In this document: positions 1 to 6,533 of the stretch, one piece after another
Layout: each line of letters opens with the position of its first letter
Position numbering within the stretch: the first letter of the stretch is position 1
Assembly: GCA_905372135.1 (NCBI GenBank)
Contig: CAJPNS010000088.1
Location: forward strand, 1 to 7,704
Reading direction: 5' to 3'
Source of the DNA: Porphyromonadaceae bacterium
GTDB taxonomy: Bacteria; Bacteroidota; Bacteroidia; Bacteroidales; Paludibacteraceae
DNA: 7,704 nt
Program-made: the position numbers and the translations under genes
Notes under the pieces: generated by a model
What the model was told of the DNA's origin: nothing
The model's input: only the letters and a program-made list of their open reading frames with translations
Database searches by the model: none

Positions 1-1
1 T

Positions 2-271
2 TTACCAACTTGCCTTCTTAACCCCCGGAATAAGTCCTTTCGAAGCCATCTCGCGGAACTGTATTCTCGATATTCCAAACTGACGCATATAACCCTTCGG
101 TCTGCCCGTCATTTTGCAACGGTTGTGAAGACGGATATAAGAACTGTTGCGTGGCAGCGTCTGCAAAGCGTCGTAATCGCCTTCGGCAATCATCTGTTTA
201 CGTTTCTCTGCATATCTTGCCACAAGCTTGGCACGTTTTACTTCGCGTGCTTTCATCGATTCTTTTGCCAT
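2..271 (-). CDS. rpsN: 30S ribosomal protein S14, zinc-independent form
   Basis: S14 binds 16S rRNA in the head of the small subunit and is a late-assembling protein near S3, S10 and S19. The 89-residue product is complete, from ATG at 271 to TAA at 2-4. The family core is visible near residues 50-69: NRCKMTGRPKGYMRQFGISR. There is one cysteine only (C52), so the two CxxC pairs of the zinc-binding form are missing. This is the zinc-free type, in a short version compared with the roughly 101-residue E. coli protein. It lies 15 bases after rplE, in spc-operon order. rpsH would normally follow, but that lies outside the window. Identity is secure from sequence and context. Confidence 0.97.
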   Translation of the reverse strand: MAKESMKAREVKRAKLVARYAEKRKQMIAEGDYDALQTLPRNSSYIRLHNRCKMTGRPKGYMRQFGISRIQFREMASKGLIPGVKKASW

Positions 272-286
272 ATTCTTCTATCTATT

Positions 287-835
287 TTAGTTAGTTTTTT
301 TAAACGGTAATCCAAATTCTCTCAGCATAGCAAATCCCTCTTCGTCGGTATTAGCCGATGTTACGAACGTGATATTCATACCCAGAATCTTATCGATGGC
401 ATCGATGTTGATTTCGGGGAAAATAATCTGTTCTGTAATACCGAGCGTATAGTTGCCGCGTCCGTCGAGTTTGCTTTCGATACCTTTGAAGTCGCGAATA
501 CGGGGCAGAGCCACACGTACAAGTCGTTCGAGGAACTCGTACATTCTGTCGCCTCGTAGGGTAACGCACACTCCGATAGGCATTTTCTTTCTGAGTTTAA
601 AGTTCGAAATATCCTTCTTGGAGTATGTCGCAATAGCCTTTTGTCCTGTGATGGCGGTCATTTCGGCAATAGCCGTATCGATTATTTTCTTGTCGGCAGT
701 AGCTATGCCAAGTCCCTGATTGAGCACAATCTTTTCGAGCTTAGGCACCTGCATCACCGTCGTGTAAGAAAACTCTTTCATCAACGCCGGCACGATTCTC
801 TCTCTATAATCCTGTTTTAACGATGTTGTTGTCAT
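287..835 (-). CDS. rplE: 50S ribosomal protein L5
   Basis: L5 binds 5S rRNA and places it in the central protuberance of the large subunit, where it also contacts the P-site tRNA and S13. The product has 182 residues, close to the usual 179 or so. Family signatures run through the protein: the N-terminal YRERIVPALMKEF, the motif VPKLEKIVLNQGLG, the central KLRKKMPIGVCVTLRG, and the C-terminal FVTSANTDEEGFAMLREFGLPF. The ATG at 833-835 shares bases with the rplX stop codon (ATGA overlap), which suggests translational coupling to L24. No competing upstream start is needed. Confidence 0.98.
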   Translation of the reverse strand: MTTTSLKQDYRERIVPALMKEFSYTTVMQVPKLEKIVLNQGLGIATADKKIIDTAIAEMTAITGQKAIATYSKKDISNFKLRKKMPIGVCVTLRGDRMYEFLERLVRVALPRIRDFKGIESKLDGRGNYTLGITEQIIFPEINIDAIDKILGMNITFVTSANTDEEGFAMLREFGLPFKKTN

Positions 836-1155
836 TTTATTACCTCCTTCGACCTTACTGCTATACGAACCAATTTACCCTCTTCGTTCTTCACTCTCTG
901 TATACGTGTGCGTTTGCCGTCTTTGGGGTCGACAAGCATCACGTTAGAGATATGAATTGGAGCCTCTTTCTTTACGATACCGCCCTGCGGGTTTTGTGCA
1001 TTCGGTTTAGTGGCTTTCGATACCATATTGACCTCTTCCACCAAAACACGCTGCTTGTCGGGATAGACCTCCAATACTCTACGCGGTTTGTCGCTTTTAT
1101 CGTTGCCTGCGATTACTATTACGTTATCGCCTTTTTTAACATGTAATTTACTCAT
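832..1155 (-). CDS. rplX: 50S ribosomal protein L24
   Basis: L24 starts large-subunit assembly by binding the 5' domain of 23S rRNA, and it sits near the exit of the polypeptide tunnel. The 107-residue product has a KOW-type N-terminus (HVKKGDNVIVIAGNDK, about residues 4-19) and the family stretch NMVSKATKPNAQNPQGGIVKKE. The C-terminal part, TRIQRVKNEEGKLVRIAVRS, is slightly longer than in E. coli (104 residues), as is common in this phylum. The gene starts 49 bases after rplN and its TGA stop overlaps the rplE ATG by four bases. Identity rests on sequence and on its standard place between L14 and L5. Confidence 0.98.
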   Translation of the reverse strand: MSKLHVKKGDNVIVIAGNDKSDKPRRVLEVYPDKQRVLVEEVNMVSKATKPNAQNPQGGIVKKEAPIHISNVMLVDPKDGKRTRIQRVKNEEGKLVRIAVRSKEVIK

Positions 1156-1204
1156 CTCTAATTATTAGCTAATTATAAGTTATAAATAAAAAACTCTCCC
1201 ACTC

Positions 1205-1570
1205 TTAGAGCACTTCGGGTGCAAGTGAAATAATTTTCATATTAGTTGCACGGAGTTCGCGTGCTACGGGTCCGAAGATACGGCTACCGCGAATTTCACC
1301 TGCATTATTCAACAGAACACAAGCATTATCATCGAAACGTATATACGAACCGTCGGGGCGGCTTATCTCTTTCTTGGTACGCACCACGATAGCCTTGCTG
1401 ACAGCTCCTTTCTTTATTTCGCCCGAAGGCAGAGCACTTTTTACCGCTACGACAATAGTATCACCAATTGTGGCATATTTCTTCGAAGTGCCACCAAGTA
1501 CACGGATACACAAAACTTCTTTTGCTCCGCTGTTATCTGCTACTCTCAATCTCGATTCTTGTTGTATCAT
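1205..1570 (-). CDS. rplN: 50S ribosomal protein L14
   Basis: L14 is a five-stranded barrel protein on the subunit interface of the 50S particle. It contacts 16S rRNA in a bridge and is the docking site of the silencing factor RsfS in other bacteria. The product is 121 residues, the typical length. It opens with MIQQESRLRVADNSGAKEV and carries the family signature around residues 77-107, including RFDDNACVLLNN and GSRIFGPVARELR. It begins only 3 bases after the rpsQ stop. In E. coli this point is the boundary between the S10 and spc operons; here the two clusters are continuous. Confidence 0.99.
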   Translation of the reverse strand: MIQQESRLRVADNSGAKEVLCIRVLGGTSKKYATIGDTIVVAVKSALPSGEIKKGAVSKAIVVRTKKEISRPDGSYIRFDDNACVLLNNAGEIRGSRIFGPVARELRATNMKIISLAPEVL

Positions 1571-1573
1571 AAC

Positions 1574-1831
1574 TTATTTTGCTCTTTCAATGATTTCTAC
1601 TAAACGCCAACGTTTTGTCTTACTCAACGGACGAGTTTCCATTATGCGAACCGTATCGCCTATGTTGCACTCATTCTTTTCGTCGTGAGCGTGAAACTTC
1701 TTCGTTTTGTTGACAAATTTACCATACATCGGGTGTTTTTCTTTCCACTTGACAGCAACGGTGATAGACTTATCCATCTTATTGCTGTAAACAACACCTT
1801 CTCTTACTTTTCTTAAATTTCTTTGTTCCAT
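1574..1831 (-). CDS. rpsQ: 30S ribosomal protein S17
   Basis: S17 is an OB-fold protein that binds the 5' domain of 16S rRNA early in 30S assembly. I chose the ATG at 1829-1831, giving 85 residues starting MEQRNLRKVREG, because this matches the usual N-terminus and length in Bacteroidota. A TTG at 1844-1846 would add MYSKR, would leave only two bases after the rpmC stop, and has no family support. The C-terminal signature GDTVRIMETRPLSKTKRWRL is intact, as is the central KMDKSITV segment. It lies 17 bases after rpmC and 3 bases before rplN. Confidence 0.96.
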   Translation of the reverse strand: MEQRNLRKVREGVVYSNKMDKSITVAVKWKEKHPMYGKFVNKTKKFHAHDEKNECNIGDTVRIMETRPLSKTKRWRLVEIIERAK

Positions 1832-1848
1832 TCTTTTAGAATACAAAT

Positions 1849-2055
1849 TTATTTAGATTGTTGTTGTTTCAACTGACGACTGCGTATCTCCGTCTGTATA
1901 CGGGCAATCGTTTTTCTAGCCTCTCTTATTGTAAGAGGGTTATCTAACGGAGTGATAGCGTGTGACAGAGTCATTCTCGTGAGATTTTCTCTCTCTGCCA
2001 TCTCTCTTTCGTGTAGTTCGTTGTCTGTAAGCTCTCTTATTTCATTAATTTTCAT
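1849..2055 (-). CDS. rpmC: 50S ribosomal protein L29
   Basis: L29 is a small two-helix protein at the tunnel exit, next to L23, where it helps form the docking surface for nascent-chain factors. The 68-residue product has the usual acidic-basic helical pattern: MKINEIRELTDNELHERE at the start, a LTRMTLSHAI segment in the middle, and TIREARKTIARIQTEIRSR, the family signature, near the end. The C-terminus finishes in a short Gln-rich tail (KQQQSK) written in CAA codons. It lies between rplP and rpsQ with 17-base gaps on both sides, in standard S10-operon order. Confidence 0.96.
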   Translation of the reverse strand: MKINEIRELTDNELHEREMAERENLTRMTLSHAITPLDNPLTIREARKTIARIQTEIRSRQLKQQQSK

Positions 2056-2072
2056 ACCGTGATTCTTTCTTT

Positions 2073-2504
2073 TTAAGCATTAGTACTAAAATCATAATCT
2101 CTACGGACAACGAATTTTGTTGTTACAGGCAGCTTTTGAGCAGCCAATCTCAAAGCCTCTTTTGCGAGTTCGAACGAAACGCCCTCTATCTCTATAATCA
2201 TACGACCCGGGGTAACCGGTGCCACGAAACCTTCGGGAGCACCTTTACCTTTACCCATACGTACTTCGGCGGGTTTCTTGGTTATAGGTTTATCGGGGAA
2301 TATCCTCACCCACACTTGTCCTTGACGCTGCATATGACGGGTAACGGCCACACGTGCAGCTTCTATCTGACGCCCTGTAATCCATTTCGATTGAAGCGAT
2401 TTGATGCCAAACGAACCAAACGATAGCTGGTTGCCGCGTTGGGCATTGCCCTTCATTCGTCCTTTCTGCTGTCTTCTAAACTTTGTCTTTTTAGGTTGTA
2501 ACAT
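2073..2504 (-). CDS. rplP: 50S ribosomal protein L16
   Basis: L16 is a late-assembling large-subunit protein that touches the elbow of A- and P-site tRNA and organises the base of the central protuberance. The 143-residue product has the family start MLQPKKTKFRRQQKGRMKG, the segment WITGRQIEAARVAVTRHMQR (residues 41-60), and the loop VRMGKGKGAPEGFVAPV (81-97). R82 in VRMGKGKG is the counterpart of E. coli Arg81, the residue hydroxylated by YcfD there; whether it is modified here cannot be seen. It follows rpsC after 30 bases. Length and sequence are ordinary. Confidence 0.98.
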   Translation of the reverse strand: MLQPKKTKFRRQQKGRMKGNAQRGNQLSFGSFGIKSLQSKWITGRQIEAARVAVTRHMQRQGQVWVRIFPDKPITKKPAEVRMGKGKGAPEGFVAPVTPGRMIIEIEGVSFELAKEALRLAAQKLPVTTKFVVRRDYDFSTNA

Positions 2505-2534
2505 AAGTACTTTCTATTTTAATTCGTTCAACAA

Positions 2535-3302
2535 TTACTTTTTATTCTCTTCTCCGCCACGACGTTGTCTCGGACGGCGTTCTCCGTCGCCGCGTCTCGG
2601 ACGACGTTCGCCATCGCGTCTGCCGCCAAAGTTACGCTTGTCTCTCTCGCTTTCGAACTTAGGTTCGAGGTCTTTTTTACCATAAACCTCGCCACGGCAA
2701 ATCCAAACCTTTACACCTATCAGACCTACTTTCGTAAGAGCTTCGGCGTGACAATAGTCTATATCGGCACGGAATGTATGCAGCGGAGTACGTCCCTCTT
2801 TGTACATCTCCGAACGAGCTATTTCGGCTCCGTTCAGACGTCCCGATACTTGTACTTTGATACCTTCGGCACCGTTCTTCATCGTGTTGAAGATAGCACT
2901 TCTTACAGCCTTGCGGTAAGCTATCTTGCCCTCTATCTTACGAGCAACGTCGTTTGCTACTATCTGTGCGTCCAAATCGGGATTCTTCACCTCGAAGATA
3001 TTTATTTCGATATCTTTGTCGGTGATTTTCTTTATCTCCTCTTTGAGTTTTTCCACATCTTCGCCTCCGCGTCCCACTATAAAACCGGGACGAGCTGCAC
3101 ATACGGTGATAGTAACAAGTTTCAATGTCCTTTCGATAACGATTCTCGAAACCATTGCCTTAGCAAGACGAATATTCAGATATTTTCTAATCTTGCTGTC
3201 TTCAACCAAGGTATCGCCGAAATTGCCTCCGCCATACCAATTGGAATCCCAACCACGGATTATTCCCAAACGATTGCTAATTGGATTAGTTTTCTGCCCC
3301 AT
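2535..3302 (-). CDS. rpsC: 30S ribosomal protein S3 with Arg/Gly-rich C-terminal tail
   Basis: S3 lies at the mRNA entry tunnel of the 30S subunit and contributes to the ribosome's mRNA helicase activity. The 255-residue product is longer than E. coli S3 (233). The N-terminus MGQKTNPISNRLGIIRGWDS is typical. A KH-type RNA-binding motif is seen at about residues 72-90 (PGFIVGRGGEDVEKL). R130, K131 and R134 fall where the mRNA-entry basic residues are found in E. coli (131, 132, 135). The conserved fold ends near residue 211 (GEVYGKKDL). Beyond it is a basic low-complexity tail of about 45 residues with a repeated GERRPR unit. The start codon lies inside the end of rplV, overlapping it by 17 bases. 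Confidence 0.97.
   Translation of the reverse strand: MGQKTNPISNRLGIIRGWDSNWYGGGNFGDTLVEDSKIRKYLNIRLAKAMVSRIVIERTLKLVTITVCAARPGFIVGRGGEDVEKLKEEIKKITDKDIEINIFEVKNPDLDAQIVANDVARKIEGKIAYRKAVRSAIFNTMKNGAEGIKVQVSGRLNGAEIARSEMYKEGRTPLHTFRADIDYCHAEALTKVGLIGVKVWICRGEVYGKKDLEPKFESERDKRNFGGRRDGERRPRRGDGERRPRQRRGGEENKK
2568..2618 (-). repeat. Degenerate tandem repeat (27 + 24 bases) in the 3' end of rpsC
   Basis: Two adjacent units at 2568-2594 and 2595-2618 begin with the same TCTCGGACG on the plus strand and stay similar, with the second one codon shorter. They encode the repeated GERRPR segment of the S3 tail. The stretch is visibly richer in G and C than its surroundings. It looks like an in-frame duplication that has since diverged. 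Confidence 0.7.
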
Positions 3303-3723
3303 CTTGCTTATTTTCTAAATTATTATTATTAACGTTTCTTGATTCTACAAACAGTGTAACGTGGTTCGAGCGTTTGCGGATACGGTGTCCGCGACCTTGC
3401 GGTGCGGGACGCAACCGTTTGAGCATACGAGCAGCATCTACACTTACTGCACTGACATATAAATTGCCGTCTTCTGCCTTCTGTTGCGACTTTTGTTCGT
3501 AGTTAGAGATTGCAGAGCGGAGCAATTTTTCCATTCTTATAGAAGCCTCTTTTGTAGAGAAACGCAATATAGCCAATGCTCTGTTTACGTCTACGCCACG
3601 TATGAGGTCTGCTACCAGACGCATCTTTCTGGGCGAAGTAGGCACATCGTTGAGTTTGGCAAAATATTGTGTCTTCTTGGCTTCCTTTCTATTATCGGCA
3701 GATATTTTTTTTCTTTTACCCAT
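3286..3723 (-). CDS. rplV: 50S ribosomal protein L22
   Basis: L22 lines the polypeptide exit tunnel through an extended beta-hairpin, and hairpin changes give macrolide resistance in other bacteria. The product has 145 residues against 110 in E. coli. The extra length is an N-terminal basic extension (MGKRKKISADNRKEAKK) and a polar C-terminal tail. The core shows VPTSPRKMRLVADLIRG (residues 27-43) and the hairpin RLRPAPQGRGHRIRKRSNHV (103-122). The tail has four consecutive Asn (132-135) from an (AAT)4 tract, and its last codons overlap the beginning of rpsC. It starts 43 bases after rpsS. No hairpin deletion or insertion is obvious. Confidence 0.97.
   Translation of the reverse strand: MGKRKKISADNRKEAKKTQYFAKLNDVPTSPRKMRLVADLIRGVDVNRALAILRFSTKEASIRMEKLLRSAISNYEQKSQQKAEDGNLYVSAVSVDAARMLKRLRPAPQGRGHRIRKRSNHVTLFVESRNVNNNNLENKQDGAEN
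3319..3330 (-). repeat. (AAT)4 tract in rplV
   Basis: Four identical AAT codons in a row (ATT on the plus strand) encode Asn132-Asn135 of the L22 tail, outside the conserved fold. Identical triplets of this kind can gain or lose units by slippage without changing the frame. It lies 17 bases before the rpsC start codon, in the overlap region of the two genes. Confidence 0.6.
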
Positions 3724-3766
3724 AATTACTTTTTTCCTTTTTAAATAAAATTAAAAACACTAACGG

Positions 3767-4033
3767 TTATTTCTTCTTACCGCCGTGTCCCCTGAATATA
3801 CGTGTCGGGGAAAACTCGCCGAGTTTGTGTCCCACCATATTTTCAGTAATGTAGACAGGGATAAATTTATTACCGTTATGTACTGCTACTGTATGACCAA
3901 CAAAGTCAGGAGAAATCATCGAAGCTCTTGCCCAAGTCTTGACAACGGATTTTTTGTTGCTTTCGTTCATAGCAAGAATTTTCTTTTCGAGTTTCAGGTT
4001 GATATAGGGTCCTTTTTTTAATGAACGACTCAT
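3767..4033 (-). CDS. rpsS: 30S ribosomal protein S19
   Basis: S19 binds 16S rRNA in the head of the 30S subunit together with S13 and takes part in a bridge to the large subunit. The 88-residue product has normal length and the typical start MSRSLKKGPYINLKL. The family signature lies in the second half: AVHNGNKFIPVYITENMVGH followed by KLGEFSPTRIFRGHGGKKK. It starts 26 bases after the rplB stop. The preceding stretch is A-rich without a GGAGG-like motif, as elsewhere in this operon. Confidence 0.98.
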   Translation of the reverse strand: MSRSLKKGPYINLKLEKKILAMNESNKKSVVKTWARASMISPDFVGHTVAVHNGNKFIPVYITENMVGHKLGEFSPTRIFRGHGGKKK

Positions 4034-4059
4034 AAATATTTTCTACTTTTTTTTAATCG

Positions 4060-4884
4060 TTATTTTTTTCTTCTTTCAATAATATACTGGCTCGATGCCT
4101 TTTTAGGAGCACGAGTCTTTTTACCCTTAGCCAACAGACCCTTTCTCGAACGCGGATGTCCGCCCGAGGCACGACCTTCACCACCACCCATCGGGTGATC
4201 GACAGGGTTCATAGCCACACCGCGAACTCGCGGACGAATACCCAACCAGCGGCTGCGTCCGGCTTTACCCGAACGTTCCAACGAATGGTCTGCGTTACCA
4301 ACGCTACCAACAGTAGCCTTACATGTTCCTAATATCTTGCGAGTTTCGCCCGAAGGCAACTTTACGATAACGTATTTGTCCTCGCGAGACGTAATTTGAG
4401 CAAATGTTCCTGCAGAGCGGACAAGGGCTGCTCCCTGTCTGGGACGAAGCTCTATGTTGTGAACTATCGTTCCCAAAGGAATATTCTCCAAAGGAAGTGC
4501 GTTGCCGATTTCAGGTGCGGCATCTGCTCCCGAGAGTAATTTCTGTCCAACCTGCAAGCCGTTAGGTGCAAGAATGTACGCTTTTTCTCCATCAACGTAG
4601 TAAAGCAGAGCGATACGAGCCGAACGGTTCGGATCGTATTCGATACTTTTCACAACGGCAGGAATGCCGTCTTTAGTACGTCTGAAGTCAATTACTCTGT
4701 ACTTTCTCTTGTGTCCGCCACCGATGTAACGCATCGTCATCTTTCCCTGATTGTTGCGTCCTCCGGTTTTGCTGTAGCCGGACACAAGCGACTTCTCTGG
4801 CACAGTCGAAGTAATTGTGTCGAACATGCCAATAATCTTGTGTCTTTGCCCCGGTGTTACGGGGTTTAATTTACGTACTGCCAT
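4060..4884 (-). CDS. rplB: 50S ribosomal protein L2
   Basis: L2 is one of the most conserved ribosomal proteins. It is needed for subunit association and for assembly of the peptidyl-transferase centre. The 274-residue product has the expected length. Visible signatures are the N-terminal MAVRKLNPVTPGQRHK, the OB-fold segment YIGGGHKRKYRVIDFRR, and the C-terminal GVAMNPVDHPMGGGEGR. H230 in the last motif is the counterpart of the His studied in E. coli L2 (position 229). The basic C-terminus is intact. A 94-base gap separates it from rplW upstream, the largest gap inside the operon. Confidence 0.99.
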   Translation of the reverse strand: MAVRKLNPVTPGQRHKIIGMFDTITSTVPEKSLVSGYSKTGGRNNQGKMTMRYIGGGHKRKYRVIDFRRTKDGIPAVVKSIEYDPNRSARIALLYYVDGEKAYILAPNGLQVGQKLLSGADAAPEIGNALPLENIPLGTIVHNIELRPRQGAALVRSAGTFAQITSREDKYVIVKLPSGETRKILGTCKATVGSVGNADHSLERSGKAGRSRWLGIRPRVRGVAMNPVDHPMGGGEGRASGGHPRSRKGLLAKGKKTRAPKKASSQYIIERRKK

Positions 4885-4978
4885 TTAACTAATTATTTAT
4901 AATATAAATTTATTGTACTTTTTTGTCGATTTCATAAGAGATGCCGGGTAAACAATCGTCTGTCTCTCAGAAAATCTA

Positions 4979-5269
4979 TTAAATATTGCTGTAAAAATCG
5001 ATATTACTACCTTCTGCAAGAGTAATTATCGCTTTTTTGTAAAAGGGTGTCGTACCCTCTATCATACCTGCTTTCGTATAACGGCTTTTGTGTTTGCCCT
5101 TTACCTGAATGGTATTGACACTCTCCACAGTAACGTTGTACAAAGCTTCTACTGCCTTTTTAATCTCTATTTTGTTGGCATCGCGTCTTACACGGAAAGC
5201 CACACGATTGTGCTTCTCGCCAATCTTGGTCATCTTCTCCGAAACGACAGGCTTAATTATTATAGACAT
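4979..5269 (-). CDS. rplW: 50S ribosomal protein L23
   Basis: L23 sits at the rim of the polypeptide exit tunnel beside L29 and is the main docking site for trigger factor and the signal recognition particle in bacteria. The 96-residue product starts MSIIIKPVVSEKMTKIGEKH and has the family core NKIEIKKAVEALYNVTVESV (residues 32-51). It ends TLAEGSNIDFYSNI, a C-terminus I know from Bacteroidales L23 proteins. It begins 3 bases after the rplD stop, so the two genes are probably translationally coupled. Confidence 0.98.
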   Translation of the reverse strand: MSIIIKPVVSEKMTKIGEKHNRVAFRVRRDANKIEIKKAVEALYNVTVESVNTIQVKGKHKSRYTKAGMIEGTTPFYKKAIITLAEGSNIDFYSNI

Positions 5270-5272
5270 ATA

Positions 5273-5911
5273 TTAATTCTCCTCTACTTTAAAATGTTGA
5301 TCAATACCTGCAACAGCCTTCTCCGAAATAAGCAGAACCGCACAGTCGAGTATTTTGTATGTGCTCAATTCGTCGGTAGTTATTACATTTACCTTCGGCA
5401 AATTTCTCGACGACAAGAAAATGTTTTTATTATTCTCGCCGAGAATCAACAAAATCTTTTTGTTGTTTATCTTCAGGTTGTTTGTTATAGCTACGAAATC
5501 TTTCGTCTTCGGTGCTTCGAAATTGAAGTCTTCGACAACGACAATAGCGTTTTCGGCTGCCTTGGTAGCAAAAGCCGATTTACGTGCAAGCTGTTTCAGC
5601 TTCTTATTCAGCTTGAAAGAATAGTCTCTCGGCTTAGGACCGAATACGCGTGCACCTCCGTGAAGAAGCGGAGAGTTGATATCGCCTCGACGAGCTCCGC
5701 CACCGCCTTTCTGGCGTCCGAGCTTCTTTGTCGAACCGGCTATCTCGCTTCTCTCTTTCGACTTGTGCGTGCCCTGACGTTTGTTTGCCATATACTGCTT
5801 TACGTCCAGATATATGGCGTGGTTGTTCGGCTCGATACCGAAAACGGAATCGTTCAATTGAACCGTTCTTCCCGTCTCTTTACCTTGAATATTAAATACT
5901 TTTGCTTCCAT
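5273..5911 (-). CDS. rplD: 50S ribosomal protein L4
   Basis: L4 is an early 23S rRNA binder whose long loop reaches into the exit tunnel opposite L22. In E. coli it also represses its own operon by binding the S10 leader. I chose the ATG at 5909-5911 (MEAKVFNIQG, 212 residues). A TTG at 5921-5923 would add MKSN and overlap rplC by 11 bases, and family members do not show that extension. The tunnel loop is intact: THKSKERSEIAGSTKK, the Gly/Arg-rich GRQKGGGGARRGD, then GGARVFGPKPRDY. One base separates it from the rplC stop. Whether L4 regulates this operon cannot be told, but a leader is present upstream of rplC. Confidence 0.96.
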   Translation of the reverse strand: MEAKVFNIQGKETGRTVQLNDSVFGIEPNNHAIYLDVKQYMANKRQGTHKSKERSEIAGSTKKLGRQKGGGGARRGDINSPLLHGGARVFGPKPRDYSFKLNKKLKQLARKSAFATKAAENAIVVVEDFNFEAPKTKDFVAITNNLKINNKKILLILGENNKNIFLSSRNLPKVNVITTDELSTYKILDCAVLLISEKAVAGIDQHFKVEEN

Positions 5912-5912
5912 A

Positions 5913-6533
5913 TTACTTTTCAATTAAAACGATTGAACCTTTTGCCCCCGGTATAGAACCTTTTACCATAACGATGTTATGTTCGGGGATTATCTTGACC
6001 ACTTGAAGGTTTTGAATAGTAACACGGTCGCCGCCTGTGCGTCCTGCCATTCTCATACCTTTCACTACCTTAGACGGATACGAACTTGCACCCATAGAAC
6101 CGGGAGCACGACCTCTATTGTGCTGACCGTGAGTCTGCTGTCCTACCCCTCCGAATCCGTGGCGTTTTACAACACCCTGGAAACCTTTACCTTTCGAGAT
6201 ACCTACAACGTCGACGAAATCGTTTTCTTCGAAAACGGCGTCTGCCGTAACGGTATCGCCTGCTTTGAGCTCTTTGTCGAAGCTCTTAAACTCTACCAAG
6301 TTGCGTCTTGCACTCACTCCTGCTTTCTTGAAGTGTCCGGCTTCGGCTTTGTTGGTATGCTTCTCTTTCTTCTCTTCGAAGCCCAACTGATAAGCCTGAT
6401 AGCCGTCTTTTTCGACAGTCTTCACCTGAGTAACGACACAAGGACCAACTTCGATAACAGTACAGGGCGTGTTCTTACCATCTGCACTGAATACTGATGT
6501 CATTCCGACTTTTTTACCTATTAATCCCGGCAT
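5913..6533 (-). CDS. rplC: 50S ribosomal protein L3
   Basis: L3 is one of the two proteins that start 50S assembly, and its extended finger reaches the peptidyl-transferase centre. The chosen ATG at 6531-6533 gives 206 residues starting MPGLIGKKVGMTSVFSADGK, the normal family start. A TTG at 6561-6563 would add ten residues (MSGTKNKLKK) with no family support. Signatures are GTVVQ-like VGPCVVTQVKTVEKDGYQA, SKGKGFQGVVKRHGFGG, and GMRMAGRTGGDRVTIQNLQV. The finger reads GSMGASSYPSKV where E. coli has GSIGQNQTPGKV, so the Gln methylated by PrmB in E. coli is a Ser here. It is the first gene of the operon in this window; rpsJ, its usual predecessor, is absent. Confidence 0.96.
   Translation of the reverse strand: MPGLIGKKVGMTSVFSADGKNTPCTVIEVGPCVVTQVKTVEKDGYQAYQLGFEEKKEKHTNKAEAGHFKKAGVSARRNLVEFKSFDKELKAGDTVTADAVFEENDFVDVVGISKGKGFQGVVKRHGFGGVGQQTHGQHNRGRAPGSMGASSYPSKVVKGMRMAGRTGGDRVTIQNLQVVKIIPEHNIVMVKGSIPGAKGSIVLIEK

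Noticed and set aside
1832..1846. Upstream TTG start for rpsQ
   Set aside because: The extra MYSKR is not found in S17 relatives. The ATG at 1829-1831 gives the standard N-terminus.
1844..1872. Promoter-like TTG-N18-TAAATTTG on the minus strand at the end of rpmC
   Set aside because: The TTG falls in a CAA-rich glutamine tail and the transcript would begin only a few bases before the rpsQ ATG. Such A/T-rich matches are expected by chance here.
2565..3332. A 255-codon plus-strand open frame opposite rpsC
   Set aside because: It is antisense to S3 over its whole length, with no domain and no promoter. Its length follows from the codon use of rpsC.
5912..5923. Upstream TTG start for rplD, overlapping rplC
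   Set aside because: It adds only four residues with no family support. ATG at 5909-5911 matches known L4 starts.
5090..5956. A 288-codon plus-strand open frame opposite rplW and rplD
   Set aside because: It lies entirely antisense to conserved ribosomal genes, its translation is Tyr/Leu/Cys-rich without any recognisable domain, and no plus-strand promoter is seen. It is a shadow of the biased codon use of the real genes.
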